Source: Rhabditoides inermis (taxonomy: Eukaryota > Nematoda > Chromadorea > Rhabditida > Rhabditidae). Taken from it: a stretch of DNA of 64,000 bases. The stretch lies in assembly GCA_963966185.1 (NCBI GenBank), contig CAWZYM010000269.1, forward strand, positions 62,001-126,000, in the 5' to 3' direction. Below, one piece after another: positions 45,621-57,776 of this stretch. The notes beneath the pieces were generated by a model. The model searched no databases, had not been told where the DNA came from, and saw only the letters and a program-made list of their open reading frames with translations. The position numbers and the translations under genes were made by a program. Positions within the stretch are counted from its first letter, which is position 1. Each line of letters begins with the position of its first letter.

Positions 45621-46658
45621 AAAAGAAAGACCCGCAGGTCACCACCGACGAGAACGTGCTCTGTTTGTGCAACTTTGCCTACGTGCCGCGAGAAATCGGC
45701 AAGGCCTACAAAGACACGTTGTGAGTTCCATTTGTTTGTTTTTTTCCTCAACAAAAAAAGAACACACGCTCCACGTTTCCATGAAAAGTGCGTTTTCATG
45801 TTGCGGTTTTCGCAATACATCAGATCACAAGCGTTTTGTAATTATCACGTACATACACTAAAAAGCAGAATTGAACCTCTAGCAGAGCATAGCACTGGTT
45901 TGAAGGAAATGCAGTCATGCTTCCATATATGTAGCTCACTAAACTAACGATAAGCGTCAGTGTGACATTTGTCGGTCTCATGCGATGACGTCGTGTTCAT
46001 ATAAAACTATGCCGAAAAAGCGAATACTCGGTAATAGGTTGATCGATAAACTGATTGATTGATGTCCGCGCTACAGCCACTTGGGCAACGGCCTGGTTCC
46101 GCGGGCGCTGGATGAGCTCGTCTCGCCCTACAGACGAGCAGCGATCAGCGAGGATGAGATCGTGTGTCTTTCCGCACTCATCGTCCTCAATCCACGTGAG
46201 TGTTGTCTAGCCAGTCAACATGGAGACTGCTTTCGTTTGCAGACGCCAAGGACCTGTCGCCGGCCGCGTCCGATAGGGTGATGGAGACGCGCGGCAAGGT
46301 GAGCACGGAATGTTGCCGGATAGTACCACCTATACACGAAAAGTTTTTTTTTAGTGTTTCTGGAAAAATCGAGACTGGAAAGGTTCATTCCGATTCTTCT
46401 CTACTCTAATGCTTGAATTTGTAGAGTGTGCGAGTGCAGCTGATTCACATCGAGTTAATGTCTTTCGCGTATCTATAAATGGCTTGGAATAGGTGAGCGA
46501 CGCGCTGCACGCAGTGGTGCGCGAGCGACGCGGCGCCGACGCCGCCAACGCCACGTTCGGCAACCTCCTCCTCACACTCCCCTCCGTCACGGCGAGTCTC
46601 TCCTCCTCTCTCTCTCCCTCTCTCTCTCACTTTCTCTCTTTCTCTCTGTCTCTCTCTG

Positions 46659-46689
<31 letters not shown>

Positions 46690-47669
46690 TACACACACAG
46701 TCATGCTATTGCATCGGTTCTCAGTGGACCGCAGCTTTTCATTTCATGTGTTCGCAGAGTCTAGCAAAGTACAAAATAAATAAAAAAAATAATAATGATT
46801 TGCAGAACGTGGCGCTGGCGATGTGCGAGAACTTCCAGTTCGCGCACTCTATCTCGGCGCGCTCCATCCCCCTCCTCACACACATGTTCGGATGCTTCTC
46901 GCTCGAGCCACTCGGAGAGGGCGACGTCGACATCACGGAGGCGCTGCGAGACGTCGAGTGGGTTGTCGCTGTCTCACCGAAAGACTGACTGGCTCGTCTC
47001 GGTGTTGCGGACAAATAGTATCGTCTCTCAACTCCAGACCCTCTTGCTTCGCTTCGTTCGACGCGCAATCAGATGCGCATCCCTCGAAGAGGAGCGTCGC
47101 CGTGCAGACGGTGAACCTCTGCCGCGCGAGACAGGTGGGTGTGGCGGTGTTCTCCGGTATGGATGATGTGATATGGTTTGAGAAGCGGCGGGTGCGGTGG
47201 CAGGACGGCTACGAGCAGAACTCGTCGCGCGACTTCCGCCTCTGGAACGCGCCTTGCGTATACACGCTCGAGGAGATGTTCGACAATCTACACGTGAACT
47301 TTGCCATTTTTGTTGTTGTTTTTATTTTCGATAGTGTATATCGACAACAAAAATGAGAGAAACGGTCGTTATTGCATATTTTAGTCGCCAATTCTCTTCC
47401 TGTTTGATTTCGCTTAAAAAAGGTTTTTTTCGATGCAGCAACTATCGACGTTTTGTTCGTGAAACATTTGATATCTTCCATCTCTCTCTAAACTTTAAAC
47501 TTTTTCGCATTGCAGAACCCGACCCCGGAAAATCCCATCACAGCCACAGCACATCAACAACCACTGACCAGTGCTGTGAACATGGCATATACAATGGTGA
47601 GAGAAAGATGTGAAATGCGAAAACGAAATGAAAGATACTGTTGAGAAAGACAGAGAAAGAGAGAGCGAG

Positions 47670-47746
<77 letters not shown>

Positions 47747-47872
47747 GAGAGAGTCTAACAAAAATAGTAGATATTCCGATTCCAGTCGCTTGCCACAACA
47801 TGCGAAGCCCCGATGCCGCCACCAAACTACGAGTACACACACAGCCACCCATCTTACTCACACTTTCCATGA
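42487..47872 (+). CDS. Nuclear hormone receptor (zinc-finger DNA-binding domain plus ligand-binding domain)
   Basis: Exons 42487-42493 (ATGAACG), 42751-42816, 43034-43083, 43193-43244, 43441-43506, 43592-43677, 43790-43873, 44114-44224, 44275-44333, 45082-45154, 45296-45361, 45638-45720, 46077-46195, 46243-46298, 46493-46591 and 46806 onward join in phase. Finger 1 is CVVCGDGSAAMHYG then CVGCKGFFRR (P-box); finger 2 ends NCRACRLQKCLAAGM. The ligand-binding domain follows from about WQKRLSVEQR and ends with an AF-2-like SIPLLTHMFGC. The donor at 46592 is GC (ACG|GCGAGT). Two ends are possible: a stop at 46986 (about 419 residues), or splicing from about 46961 to 47135-47293, 47516-47596 and 47786-47872 (about 519 residues). 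The second is supported by AATAAA three bases after its stop. It would be a DNA-binding transcription factor; target and ligand unknown. Confidence 0.88.
42640..42720. mobile_element. Partial copy of the GTTGCGGTCAGTCTC MITE family
   Basis: In nuclear-receptor intron 1, CTGTTTCGAGAAGACTGACCG matches the right end of copies in the Srd genes, preceded by AGCGTGTTTCGAAGG-type inner sequence. The left end is degraded. It ends about 30 bases before the exon 2 acceptor. Confidence 0.6.
44480..44849. mobile_element. TTAA-flanked element with internal tRNA-like pol III box, copy 2
   Basis: TIR AGGCACAGGGGCGTTT is inverted at the right as AAACGCCCTTGTGCCC, with TTAA at 44476-44479 and 44850-44853. 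Inside, GTTGTAGTGTTGTGGTAACG (A-box-like, about 44713-44732) precedes a perfect B box GGTTCGACTCC (44760-44770). Located in nuclear-receptor intron 9. Confidence 0.82.
45558..45622. repeat. (GA)n microsatellite
   Basis: GA tract ending about 16 bases before the acceptor of nuclear-receptor exon 45638-45720; a second (47651-47754) lies before the last exon. Confidence 0.93.
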
Positions 47873-47874
47873 AC

Positions 47875-47880
47875 AATAAA
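47875..47880 (+). terminator. Poly(A) signal of the nuclear receptor gene
   Basis: AATAAA begins two bases after the TGA at 47870-47872. A very short 3' end is normal for nematode genes, and this supports the long C-terminal exon chain. Confidence 0.65.
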
Positions 47881-48600
47881 GACTTTTTTCACATGCTCTA
47901 ATGATCCCGCGAACACGTTCTCGTAAATTGACGCCGCAATCTGTGAAAAAGCCGTGTGTGTGTGTGTGTGGGATGTGGGATAATCAGGGATGCATTTGTC
48001 CCGCGGTGCCGGCAAGAGCAAAAATGTCGCGGTGTGAGCGGGAAGTGGCGTTTCGATTCGAGTTCGATCGAAACACATCACATCGTTCCAAGTGATGTTT
48101 GTAACGATGCAGATTTCAGTTCAGAACTAGTTATTTCGTCTGTTTCCGTGAAATCACAATAAACTTCCTAAAACAGCACATACGACTTTTGTCACCAGAA
48201 CATACGAGACACGCAGTGCGATCGATAAGAGAAGAAAAGCTACAGTCTTCTGTTAGAGCCTGCAACTATGGCCAAAGTAGCACATTCTGGTTTCAACATG
48301 TTATGTGGTAGTTTTGCATGGTTCACTTACAGAACACTATTTTCACGCGAATCGAAAATCAAGTGCAACTTCGCAACTCGATCCATCATCGCAAACTGGC
48401 TGGTGTCTGCCGACTCTCGAGAAACAGACGGCGAGACTAGAGACACGTGAAGCGGACTCGCAGTCTTCTTGCGCGCGGCAGCTCTTTGAGAAAGAGTGCC
48501 GCCTGTCGCACCCTCTCTACTTCATCCACGCTCTCTCTCTCTCTCGCGCGCGCGGGTCGTGTCCGCGTGGCGCGGATAGGCGGATGTCGAGAAGCGTCGC
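47881..48600. other. Intergenic spacer
   Basis: No exon supported. A short TG tract lies at 47955-47971. The 3' part should be the promoter of the carbonic anhydrase gene. Confidence 0.5.
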
Positions 48601-48603
48601 CGC

Positions 48604-48610
48604 GTATAAA
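48604..48610 (+). promoter_or_regulatory. TATA box of the carbonic anhydrase gene
   Basis: GCGTATAAATGG lies about 40 bases upstream of the ATG at 48645 in an otherwise GC-rich stretch, the right place for a TATA-driven start with a short leader. Confidence 0.55.
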
Positions 48611-48644
48611 TGGATATCGAAGATGGCACGCCGGCACAGAGATC

Positions 48645-49633
48645 ATGCACTCGCTCTCGCTGCTCGCTCTCGCCGCCACCGTCACTACCGTATACGCGTG
48701 TATGCGCACCGCGCCCGGACTAGTGCCCAGTGAGTGTGTAGACGTTACTGGGTTACTGCGGTCGCGTAGCCAGTAGTTCTATCCAAAATGTAGCTATATG
48801 TTTAAAAAAATACCATTAGTAGTTACGGATTGTACTGTACGCATTGTGTGAGACATTCAAATGACTCCAGAACCCTGTCTCTCCTGTCCGTCGACCCTGC
48901 CGGTGGCTGCCGACTGTCCGTACACGTCGGCGTGCGTGCGCTGCACCGAGACCAAGATCAGCTACGCGCAGGCGAACGTGGGCGCGGACAGCCAGCCAGC
49001 TCTCAACCGATGTTGCAGGGCTGCAAGACAGCCAAGGTCGTGTGTCCGTCCACCGATGGGGCGCAGACCGTGCGCATTACCAAGGCCGCCGGCGGACACG
49101 TCGAGGTGCCCGCGGCTGAGGCGTGAGTTGTAAAGTTGTAAAGTTATAATTCACATCCAAATATATTCATTCCAAATTCTATACTAAACTTAACTGAATC
49201 TACTCATGTTTTGCTTATTCCTATATTTTCCGCTTTGTTTTTACTTCATAGTGAGACATTGAAAAGAGGTTTTTTTTTCGAAATTTCTTTTTCAAGCGAA
49301 TAACGTTTCACCCCAGAACGATCTCCTGCTCGGGCACGAAGGAGTGGCGGTTCAGGGGCGCGGCGGTAGCTAACGTCGTGTGCTTTGCGAGTGAGTGAAT
49401 GCTGGAACTGATAGTACATACCATGCTTGTCATTCAGTCCCCGGCAGCACGCAGCAGTCGCCCATCAATCTGAAGAAGAGCGAGGTGCACTACGACCCCG
49501 ACCTCCAGCCGGCGATGTTCCACATGAACTACATGCCCGGAGACGTGGACTTTATGGAAGTGGTGCGTCCCTATGTATGAGCAGTTTATCAGTGTTCTGC
49601 CTCTGCCTCTGTCTCTCTCTGTCTCTATCTGTA

Positions 49634-49667
<34 letters not shown>

Positions 49668-51923
49668 ACCAATGCCGCTTTATAGTCGAAGGGCTCGCAC
49701 GGCTTCACGCTGCTCGCCAAGGACCCGGCGCGATCCAGTGAGTGTCTTAATTCCGTCTCTTTGCTATTTGTCTTCAAGCAATTGGGAGACAGATACATAC
49801 TTCACGCAGGCTGAACCCTTTGTGTTTTATCTCCGTTGTTGTATTCTTGAAATCAACGGTGAATCTATTCAATTCAATTGGGATACTGTCCCGTTCAGCG
49901 CTGACCGCCTCGCACCTCGATGGCACGTACCGCTTCCGCAACCTGCACGCGCATTGGGGCGCGCCCAGCAAGCAGCTCGGCTCCGAGCACCTTCTCTACG
50001 GCATGCAGGAAACCGCCGAGGTGAACAACATGTGAGGGCAACATATGTGAGGGCAAGCCTCACCTGACAAGATCACTAATTGCGTTTACCCTAAAGCGTG
50101 TCAGATATTTTTCACTGCTACCTACTGTGTTTTCTGTCGTCGTCGCATTCGAAAACACAGGGGCGCATTTTGCGAGTAATTTTAGCGTAACACTCGAAAA
50201 AGTGGCGAACTCTCGCATAAGGGCTTCTGCAAAGCATCCTCATTTCTTTTAACGGGTGTGACTTTTTCAGATGCACTTTGTGCACTGGAACCCCAAGTAC
50301 GGCGTGTTTTCGGACGCGGTCGGCAAGCCGGACGGAATCGCGGTGGTGGGCGTGTTCGTCAAGGTGCGTGCTTGTCACTCTTTCGACCTCGGCGCGGACT
50401 TATCACTATCGCGGAATCGCCGGCGAATCGCATGTCAAACACGTGAATGTGCCACGCTTGACGGCGTTCGCGATAAGTGCTGAAGCTCTCTATTTTCACA
50501 CCATGTGTTCAGCTGGGCGCGGCGAACCCGGAGTTCAGCAAGATCACCGACGGCGTCGACGCGGCCATCGACACACTCGCTGTCGACGGTAACGAGCTCG
50601 TCGACACGGCTGCCGTTCAGAACATTGACCTGAACAAGCTGCTGCCCGGTGGGTGCTGTTCTCATTGACTCGTAGCGGATTGGGTACAACACAGCTACAC
50701 CATAGTCCCCGTCTTGACACGGAACAATTGTTATGTAGTTACTTGTTCGCGTAGTGCGGTACCCTGCAATCTGTTCCAGCAAATAGGAAACCACACCATC
50801 ACACGACCAGTTGACCACACCATCACACCACTGTTGCAGCCGACAAGAACTACTTCACGTACACCGGCTCGCTGACGACGCCCGACTACAACACGTGTGT
50901 GCTGTGGACGGTGATGCGCGAGCCGATCACTCTCAGTCAGGCGCAGGTGCGTGTCGCGAACAAAGTTCTCGCCATTTCTCAAAATCCTCGCACCATTTGC
51001 ACGCCATGTCTGTTTTTCACCGGTCGCGCGCAAGCAGCGCAATTAGGAGCAAGATTCCTAAAACGTGTGCCACAGCCTGTGTAACGTGCTTGCGCACAAA
51101 TTGTGCTCCTGAAAAAAAATGCAGAGGACTTTATCGTGTCCTTTCACGAGCGAACAGACTATAGGGCATACCCCCCCCCGTTCATCGTACGGCAGTCATT
51201 TCGCCGAATGTTTACCAGACAGAATTTGAGGCATCAATTGCCCGTTACCAGCCCGCGCGAGATCATTCGACCGCGCAATTCGCGCGCTTGGCGGTCTCTT
51301 TTTATGTAAATGAGGGTGACTTGCAAGTGTAATGAAGCAGAGTTCTCCATCTTCTAAAGTTAATTACTCCTTTCGGAATAAAGCAGTCTTCACAAAATTT
51401 TGATATGTGATGGGTATCAGTAGTGCTCATCGATCTCTAAAGTTCGATTTTTGATTTTGCCTCCGTTTTCTAACTAGAGTCCAAAAACCTTGATTTTGAC
51501 TCGATTTCTAACGGGAAAGCTTCGAAACTTAATTACTCTCTTCGAACTTATCGTACAGCGCCCAGTTTTCTGGAGGAGATGCCCAGATAGAATGCTCAGA
51601 GATCTCTAGTGCTCGATTTTTCGATTTCCGTCATTTTCACCATGTTTGTGCACAAAAACACACAATCGGGGCAAATTTGCATAAAATTCTCGTCTGTCTG
51701 GCGAGCCGGCGAAATTGCCGTACGATGAAAGGGGGGAATGGCCTATATGTGCATTCCGAGCCGACTTTTTGCGTTTCAGTAAACGAGAACAGGCTGTCAC
51801 GTTGGTGTGTCTGTTTTTTTTTTCTCTCGTCAAGGCGTGTTATTAGCGTGGTCGCACGGTGGCAAAATAATAAATTTCCTGATTTCGGGTAGCGTGAGAG
51901 AAAAAGAGAGAGAGAGAGAGCGC

Positions 51924-51959
<36 letters not shown>

Positions 51960-52323
51960 GAGAGGGAGAGAGAGAGGGAGAGAAAGAGAAAGAGAGAAAA
52001 GGAGAGAAGAGGAGAAGAAGAGAAAGAGAAAGAAAGAAAGAGAAAGAGTGAAAGAGAAAGAGAAAGAGAAAGAGAAAAAAAAGCAAAAAAAAAGAGAAAA
52101 AGAGAAAGAGAGAGAAGGGAGAGGGGGTAGAGAGAAAAAAGAGAAAGAGAGCGTAACATTATTTGCGGTGCGCCCACAAGTTTGTTTGGATTTGCAGAGC
52201 GATGTAAACATTTCTAACAGAAAAAAATTGTTTCAGATGGACGTCCTCTACAAGATGACCACCGACAACTTCCGCGAGGAGCAGATGTTGACGGGCACTC
52301 TTCGCGCTTCCTTCATTCCGTAG
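48645..52323 (+). CDS. Secreted C6-domain / alpha-carbonic anhydrase fusion (363 residues)
   Basis: Exons 48645-48729, 48871-48977, 49019-49122, 49317-49390, 49438-49562, 49686-49737, 49899-50020, 50271-50363, 50513-50648, 50840-50946 and 52237-52323 join in phase. A signal peptide ([18 protein letters not shown]) leads into a cysteine-rich domain resembling the nematode C6 domain ([10 protein letters not shown] to [12 protein letters not shown]). An alpha-carbonic anhydrase then starts abruptly at QQSPINL, without the usual 25-30 residues before it. The zinc ligands are present: HAHWG (two His) and AEMHFVHW (third His, with its Glu), plus GSEH and YTGSLTTP (the active-site Thr). The C-terminal region is divergent: TTPDYNTC replaces TTPPCxE, and the final NxRxxQ motif is replaced by TGTLRASF. 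It should interconvert CO2 and bicarbonate outside the cell, but the divergence leaves activity uncertain. The intron 48978-49018 is only 41 nt. Confidence 0.88.
51161..51747. mobile_element. MITE with TIR TATAGGCCATTCCCCCC
   Basis: Left end TATAGGGCATACCCCCCCCC then TTCATCGTACGGCA; right end is the inverse, with GCCGTACGATGAAA then GGGGGGAATGGCCTATA. TA flanks are part of the repeat. In the last intron of the carbonic anhydrase gene; a solo end is at 27672-27720. Confidence 0.83.
51895..52150. repeat. Long purine (GA/GAAA) tract
   Basis: About 250 bases of almost pure purine, ending about 85 bases before the acceptor of the last carbonic anhydrase exon. Confidence 0.93.
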
Positions 52324-52354
52324 ACGAGATCTAGAGTTGTCCGTGTATGCAGCG

Positions 52355-52401
52355 TGGTGACCACAGTCGGCCTACCACCTGCTAGGGGACTGTGGTCACC
52401 A
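52355..52401 (+). other. Strong hairpin in the 3' flank of the carbonic anhydrase gene
   Basis: TGGTGACCACAGTC (52355-52368) and GACTGTGGTCACCA (52388-52401) are exact inverse copies, a 14-bp stem with a 19-base loop, starting 31 bases after the stop. It could be an mRNA structure or a MITE relic. Confidence 0.7.
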
Positions 52402-52409
52402 ACGTATGC

Positions 52410-53320
52410 GAAAGATTGACTTCACCTTTTTTTAGCATCTGTTTCTTGGTTAGTATTATCAGTATTATCATCATGGCACTTTTGTCTTTCACATGTCTTT
52501 TTATGACTTCTATTGCAATACTTCTACAATCTTGATCTCGCTTTTCATGTGCATTTTTTCCTATGCAATAACAATCTGGTTTCAGAAGTTGAGTGGGCAC
52601 AAAAATATAAAAATTGAAATTGAACTTCTATCAATTGACACATAAACACGAGCCTTCTTGGTAAACGCGTGAGCAGTTAGTCTGGTGTTTTCTTTCCTTT
52701 GAAAAACGTTTACATATATGGAATCAGAATGTGCATGGCTTATGTCTGCTCTCTTCGGTCACTCGACTCGACAACTGAAAAAGACTCATCACAATAAACA
52801 GCAAACAAATCGCGAACCTCTGTTTTCTCCCTGCTATCTCGCTTATTCCTCGCAACAGCATGAAAACAGTCATAAAACTACCGTATCTCAATTAGTCAGA
52901 CTCAGGCTTGAGTCAGCTTCAACTACTCTCTTCCCATCAGAGAAAAAAAAAACATATGTAGATCTTATCTGCGAAATAGCAGTTTTTCATGCTGTCGCGT
53001 GTGAGTGCGCGAGAGCATTAGGGAGTGATGTAACAATCACCCCAGCAGAGCAGAGAGAGAGAGAGCACAGAGAAAGGAGAGAACCACTTCCCGATCTCGG
53101 GAATGAGGAGAGCGAGCGTTACGACAATGCAGAGGTGACTAGCACTAACTCAGACAGTATTTATCTTTTAAATTTTTGTATATACTTCCTAACCATATGA
53201 AAAAAAATGTTACACACAATTTACACGTTGAATTTTTCGGTGACCAATCTAACTCAGCTACTACCCATTACCCATTGAGCACCGATGATTATTCAATTGG
53301 ATAAACTCTGTTTTTGTTTT
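52410..53320. other. Intergenic spacer
   Basis: Nothing supported as coding on either strand. Confidence 0.5.
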
Positions 53321-53327
53321 ACTCTTG

Positions 53328-53332
<5 letters not shown>

Positions 53333-53410
<78 letters not shown>

Positions 53411-53469
53411 GGCACACCGTGGACCACGTGGGCCACGTGGCACATGCGGCTCACATTTCTCTGACTGTA

Positions 53470-53531
<62 letters not shown>
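53333..53531. repeat. Two (TA)n arrays around a 65-base GC-rich spacer
   Basis: TA arrays at about 53333-53407 and 53473-53531 flank a spacer with CCACGTGGGCCACGTGG palindromes. The whole can extrude as a long cruciform. Confidence 0.93.
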
Positions 53532-53533
<2 letters not shown>

Positions 53534-53839
53534 TTTATTCATAATTGAGTATTGAGTCAAGTGACATGAACAATGAGTTGACAATGTAAAAAGGGCACAG
53601 TTTGAGAGTAGACGAGGTTTTGATTTGTTTACGATGACGTCCCGTCCGTTTGTACGCTCTGAACGCAGTCGAACCGAAGGGATAATCCCTCACCAGACAC
53701 TGTGTTTATAACAGCATATGCGGTGAGAGACTATCCTGTCACTTCTATAGCTGGGTGAGAAAACCCGGCCGGTGAGATAGACACTACCCCTGTCCAACCG
53801 TCTTTCCCCGTCACTTAGCAAGCAAAGAACTCTACATAA

Positions 53840-53900
53840 AATTAGAGAGGGCGCGCAGCGCCCTCTCTCTTGGCTTAGGATAAGGCTAGCGCTAGAATTT
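53840..53900. repeat. Palindromic repeat TTAGAGAGGGCGCGC..., copy 1 (copy 2 at 63331-63400)
   Basis: AGAGGGCGCGCAGCGCCCTCT forms a near-perfect hairpin, followed by GCGCTAGAATTTTCAAGAA. Copy 2 has AGAGGGCGCGCCAGCGCCCTCT and GCGCTAGAATGCTCAAAAA at the same spacing. Confidence 0.78.
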
Positions 53901-54269
53901 TCAAGAAGCGATATCCAAAAGTCATGTTAGCCATGTTAGCGTGCGTGGTTCCCGTCACTCTGGCTAGCTCTCTCTCTCCCGGCTGGCGGGCAGGGCGCGC
54001 AGAAAAATCGCGAGAGAGCACGCTGTCGGCGAAGAGTGCAGACATGCACTCACGCCGCGTAGAACGAAAATGCATAGAAAAGTGTAGTTTGAAATCGTTT
54101 CTATATAACACCAAGAAAATTATAGTCGCATATACACGCAACAATGTGTGTCACACCATAAAATGTGCCACCTCGTAGTTCTGTGCGTACTAATGAACGA
54201 CAGAGCTTGGCAATCAGTATCAGTAAGAGAAGAAATTTCTATGAAATTCAACAAAAGCACATGTATCAT

Positions 54270-54672
<403 letters not shown>

Positions 54673-54679
54673 CAATCTA

Positions 54680-56420
54680 TAGATGTGTTGGGTCTGTTAT
54701 ATGAAGTTTGGATTTGTTCAGAAGAACATAAAATCTCACTGATTAGGAGTGTTCATGAGTTACGCAGACAAAAACATATCAGATTGAAATTGTGGGAAAG
54801 GTTAATACAGTTTGCCACTCTAATGTCTCTGGAAGTTCTCTCACTTTTGTTGGAACAAAACTCATATCATTGGACATGTAAACTTGAACACGAGTTCATG
54901 TAATAACGAACTAGTGTTTCAATTCACGTTCCTAAGAGACAATGCGCAGGAACTGACGGAATCGTGTTCGGTCACTGCGCTCCTGGAAAAGTCATCTTGG
55001 CACGCGCTCATTTTTTTCTCGTCACTTCCGCCTAATAATAATAAAGCATTCACACAAAGTGTATTTTTATACTATGCTCCACAATCAGTTAATCAACTGC
55101 TACTTCAAGTATCCTGCAACAGCTTCTTTCGCTCGCATCATTGTTAATTACGAGGTGAGTTCACTCCACGATCACAATTATGTGTGATGAAACATATATA
55201 GTGTTATATAGTGTTTGATTAGCACAAGCTGTCGTTTTTCTGACCATTAGAATCACAAAAGTTCAAATGATCAAATGTACCAATTACATAATCTAAAAAA
55301 AAATTCTGAACGAATGTCTCAATGTCATGCCACGATTTTAATACATTGAACAACTGACATTGAACAGTCAAAAAGTCTTTTCAAAACCATTCCATGAATT
55401 TTTCACAGTTCAAGCTCTTACACGTTATATAATTTTTGGTTTTCACAATAAGATTGAGAATCTTTCACAACCCACTGTTATTAAAAATCAGTTCTGAAAG
55501 TGAAAAGCTCAAAAAGCACCACACTTTCGGAAAACTGACAAAGAATAGGAAACAAAAAAAACTACGTGAAAACAGTCGCGGGAAGATGAACGGATTTTTT
55601 TTTAATTTTTAAATAAAAAGTCGGGTTCGAATGCCTCTTGCGTAGTACTAACGATGGGTGTGATTAGAAAATACATAACGACGAAAACAAATTTCAAACT
55701 AGGTCACTTCTGAATGAGTAAAGTGCACGAATTATGGAAAAACTATGAGATCTATTTTTTTTCAAAATTTTATCGATTTCATAAGTGTTTATGGAAAAAA
55801 AAACTATAAAAAAAACTAGAGAGCAACGTTTTTTTTTAGTTTTTTTTTCTGTTTTTCATAAGTGTCATTGTCTGTGGCAGAGATGTTTGATACAGAGTAA
55901 TCTTTTATTTAAAAAAAACCGCAACCGTGGGTTTTTTTTATCGCACACGTCCTCATTGTCTAATGGAATCGTTGTGGGTTTCTCACGCGCGAACTTTTCG
56001 CGGGAAAAAAACTAGAAAAAAAATAGTATGTCTGTGAAACTAGCCGCCAATTTTGCAAATGAGTCTGGCCCTCTCTGCAGTTTATCCATCAGAATGACCC
56101 AATTTTCATATAGCACGCCACGGGTTCTCTGATTGGTTGGGTACTTATGCGATGCTAGTTCCATATGAACGAAATACGAACTTCTGATTTCGACTTCATT
56201 GCATGTGATTCACGTTTTACGGTTGCTATGGTGTATTCGATTTCTGAACTTGCGTAGACTTCGCTCGCACACATACTTGTACGTGATTAGCTTCTGGAGT
56301 CGGCACGCTCACCTTTCGAAACGCGGGGTTCAATGAGACGAAATTAACGAAGCAGTAGCACACTTCACACCCACACACCCACATAGTTTTTTTTTCTTTT
56401 TACTGAGTGCTGTTTTCGGA
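54680..56420. other. Intergenic spacer
   Basis: AT-rich with many A/T homopolymers. No exon chain supported. Confidence 0.5.
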
Positions 56421-57037
56421 ATGTCGTTCAGCAGGTTTGCACGTTCTGATTTCCCAATCACAACATATTTAAACGTTTAGAACTATTTGCTCAACGTTTT
56501 GCTTTCTGCAAAGGCAGTCCAGCTCGGATAGAACGCCTCGCCCGCCGCCGTCGTCGCTCGAAATAGACAGGTTCGTTGCGTTGCGAAATAGTTTCGAAGG
56601 TGCAAGTTTGTAAATCTTGATGGTCCAAATAGTGTTACAGCACAGAGAAGAAGCACGCAACAGAGGAGGACGACGAGTGAGTTTGGTCTGCATGCAAGAA
56701 TTATTTTTCTCGATAAAAAACCTTGGAACTGACACGGTAAGAAAATGACTGTAAGAAAACACTGTGAGTAAAAAAAAATGCATCAAACAATGGCAACATC
56801 GATAACTGACAATTAAGATTTCCAGCGTATTCACCATTTTCGAGACGACGTTGTCCGAGTCGACACTGCGCAACGCTCTCGAGAAGCTAAAGAGGTGAGC
56901 GGGAACATGTTGGAACGTCGCATTGTTTCTATCTCAGCGCGGTCAAGACGAACGATGCGAAGAACAACGCGCAGAACGCGACCACGCTTTCCGTGCCAGT
57001 CTACAGTCGCAGCGTGCCGTATGCTGTCTTCATGTGA
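56421..57037 (+). CDS. Small protein of unknown function (79 residues)
   Basis: Four exons join in phase: 56421-56434 (MSFSR), 56514-56570, 56826-56894 and 56938-57037 (stop TGA). Phases 2/1 match at all three junctions, and AATAAA follows at 57083. The product has a Ser/Pro-rich N terminus (RQSSSDRTPRPPPSSLEID), a likely amphipathic helix (SESTLRNALEKLKSA) and an Asn/Thr-rich tail ending SVPYAVFM. There is no signal peptide or membrane helix. I do not recognise it; every exon is too short for simple ORF calling. Confidence 0.6.
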
Positions 57038-57776
57038 CCGTATGTAGAAGAAGCGTGTAAATTCAAGTATTCAAGTGTTAGAATAAAACGAGATAACAAT
57101 GTTTTTGGTGTTACTGGTGATTGTTCTTTTCATCAGTCTGATTCATCTGTTTTTTTTCTTCAAAGTTTCATGTGAACTTGTTCACTGGATGTAGATCAGA
57201 CTGAATCGCTTTTTTGTTACGATTTAGATTTATTACAAGAGCCACATCACAATCACTATTCTATGTATCCCACAAAGTAGTCAACAGGAGGAGGAAGGAA
57301 GGGAGGTAGTAAGGGAGGTCGTAAGGGAGAGAGAGTGAGAGGGTGTCATATATCGCTCCACTACCCGGTCATCTTGGGAAAACAAGTCAACCTGGTGAGC
57401 ACGCGCAGAGACCTTTTACCGAGAACTGATTTCAATGCGAAAACGATTGCATCGTTGATCTGCAGATATAGCTGCCTTCTGCCAAAGAATCCATAAGGTT
57501 ACGGTAACGGTTTGTGCGCGTTGCTGTGGTAACGAAGTGACGGAACAAAATCGTTCACCTCTCATGTTTATCTTGCATAGCAAGGAATCAACGTACGCGA
57601 TTCGAATACACAGTTCCATATAGACAATGTATGCAACATTCCATTACTACTTACTTCCACTTCAACACAACCACTTGGTTAGAGAGTGAGTTGATTTTGT
57701 AACCTGAGTATAACACAATTCAATTTTCTCTGTAGGTCTCACCCTGCCGCGTTCAATCAGCTGCTATCATTTTAAG
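57038..57776. other. Intergenic spacer
   Basis: Contains the poly(A) signal AATAAA at 57083 of the small gene and short GGAGGAAGG repeats near 57285-57330. No coding exon seen. Confidence 0.5.

Noticed and set aside
47047..47131. Separate exon reading TLLLRFVRRAIRCASLEEER
   Set aside because: Open, but its end phase does not match any downstream exon, whereas 47135-47293 joins directly in phase.
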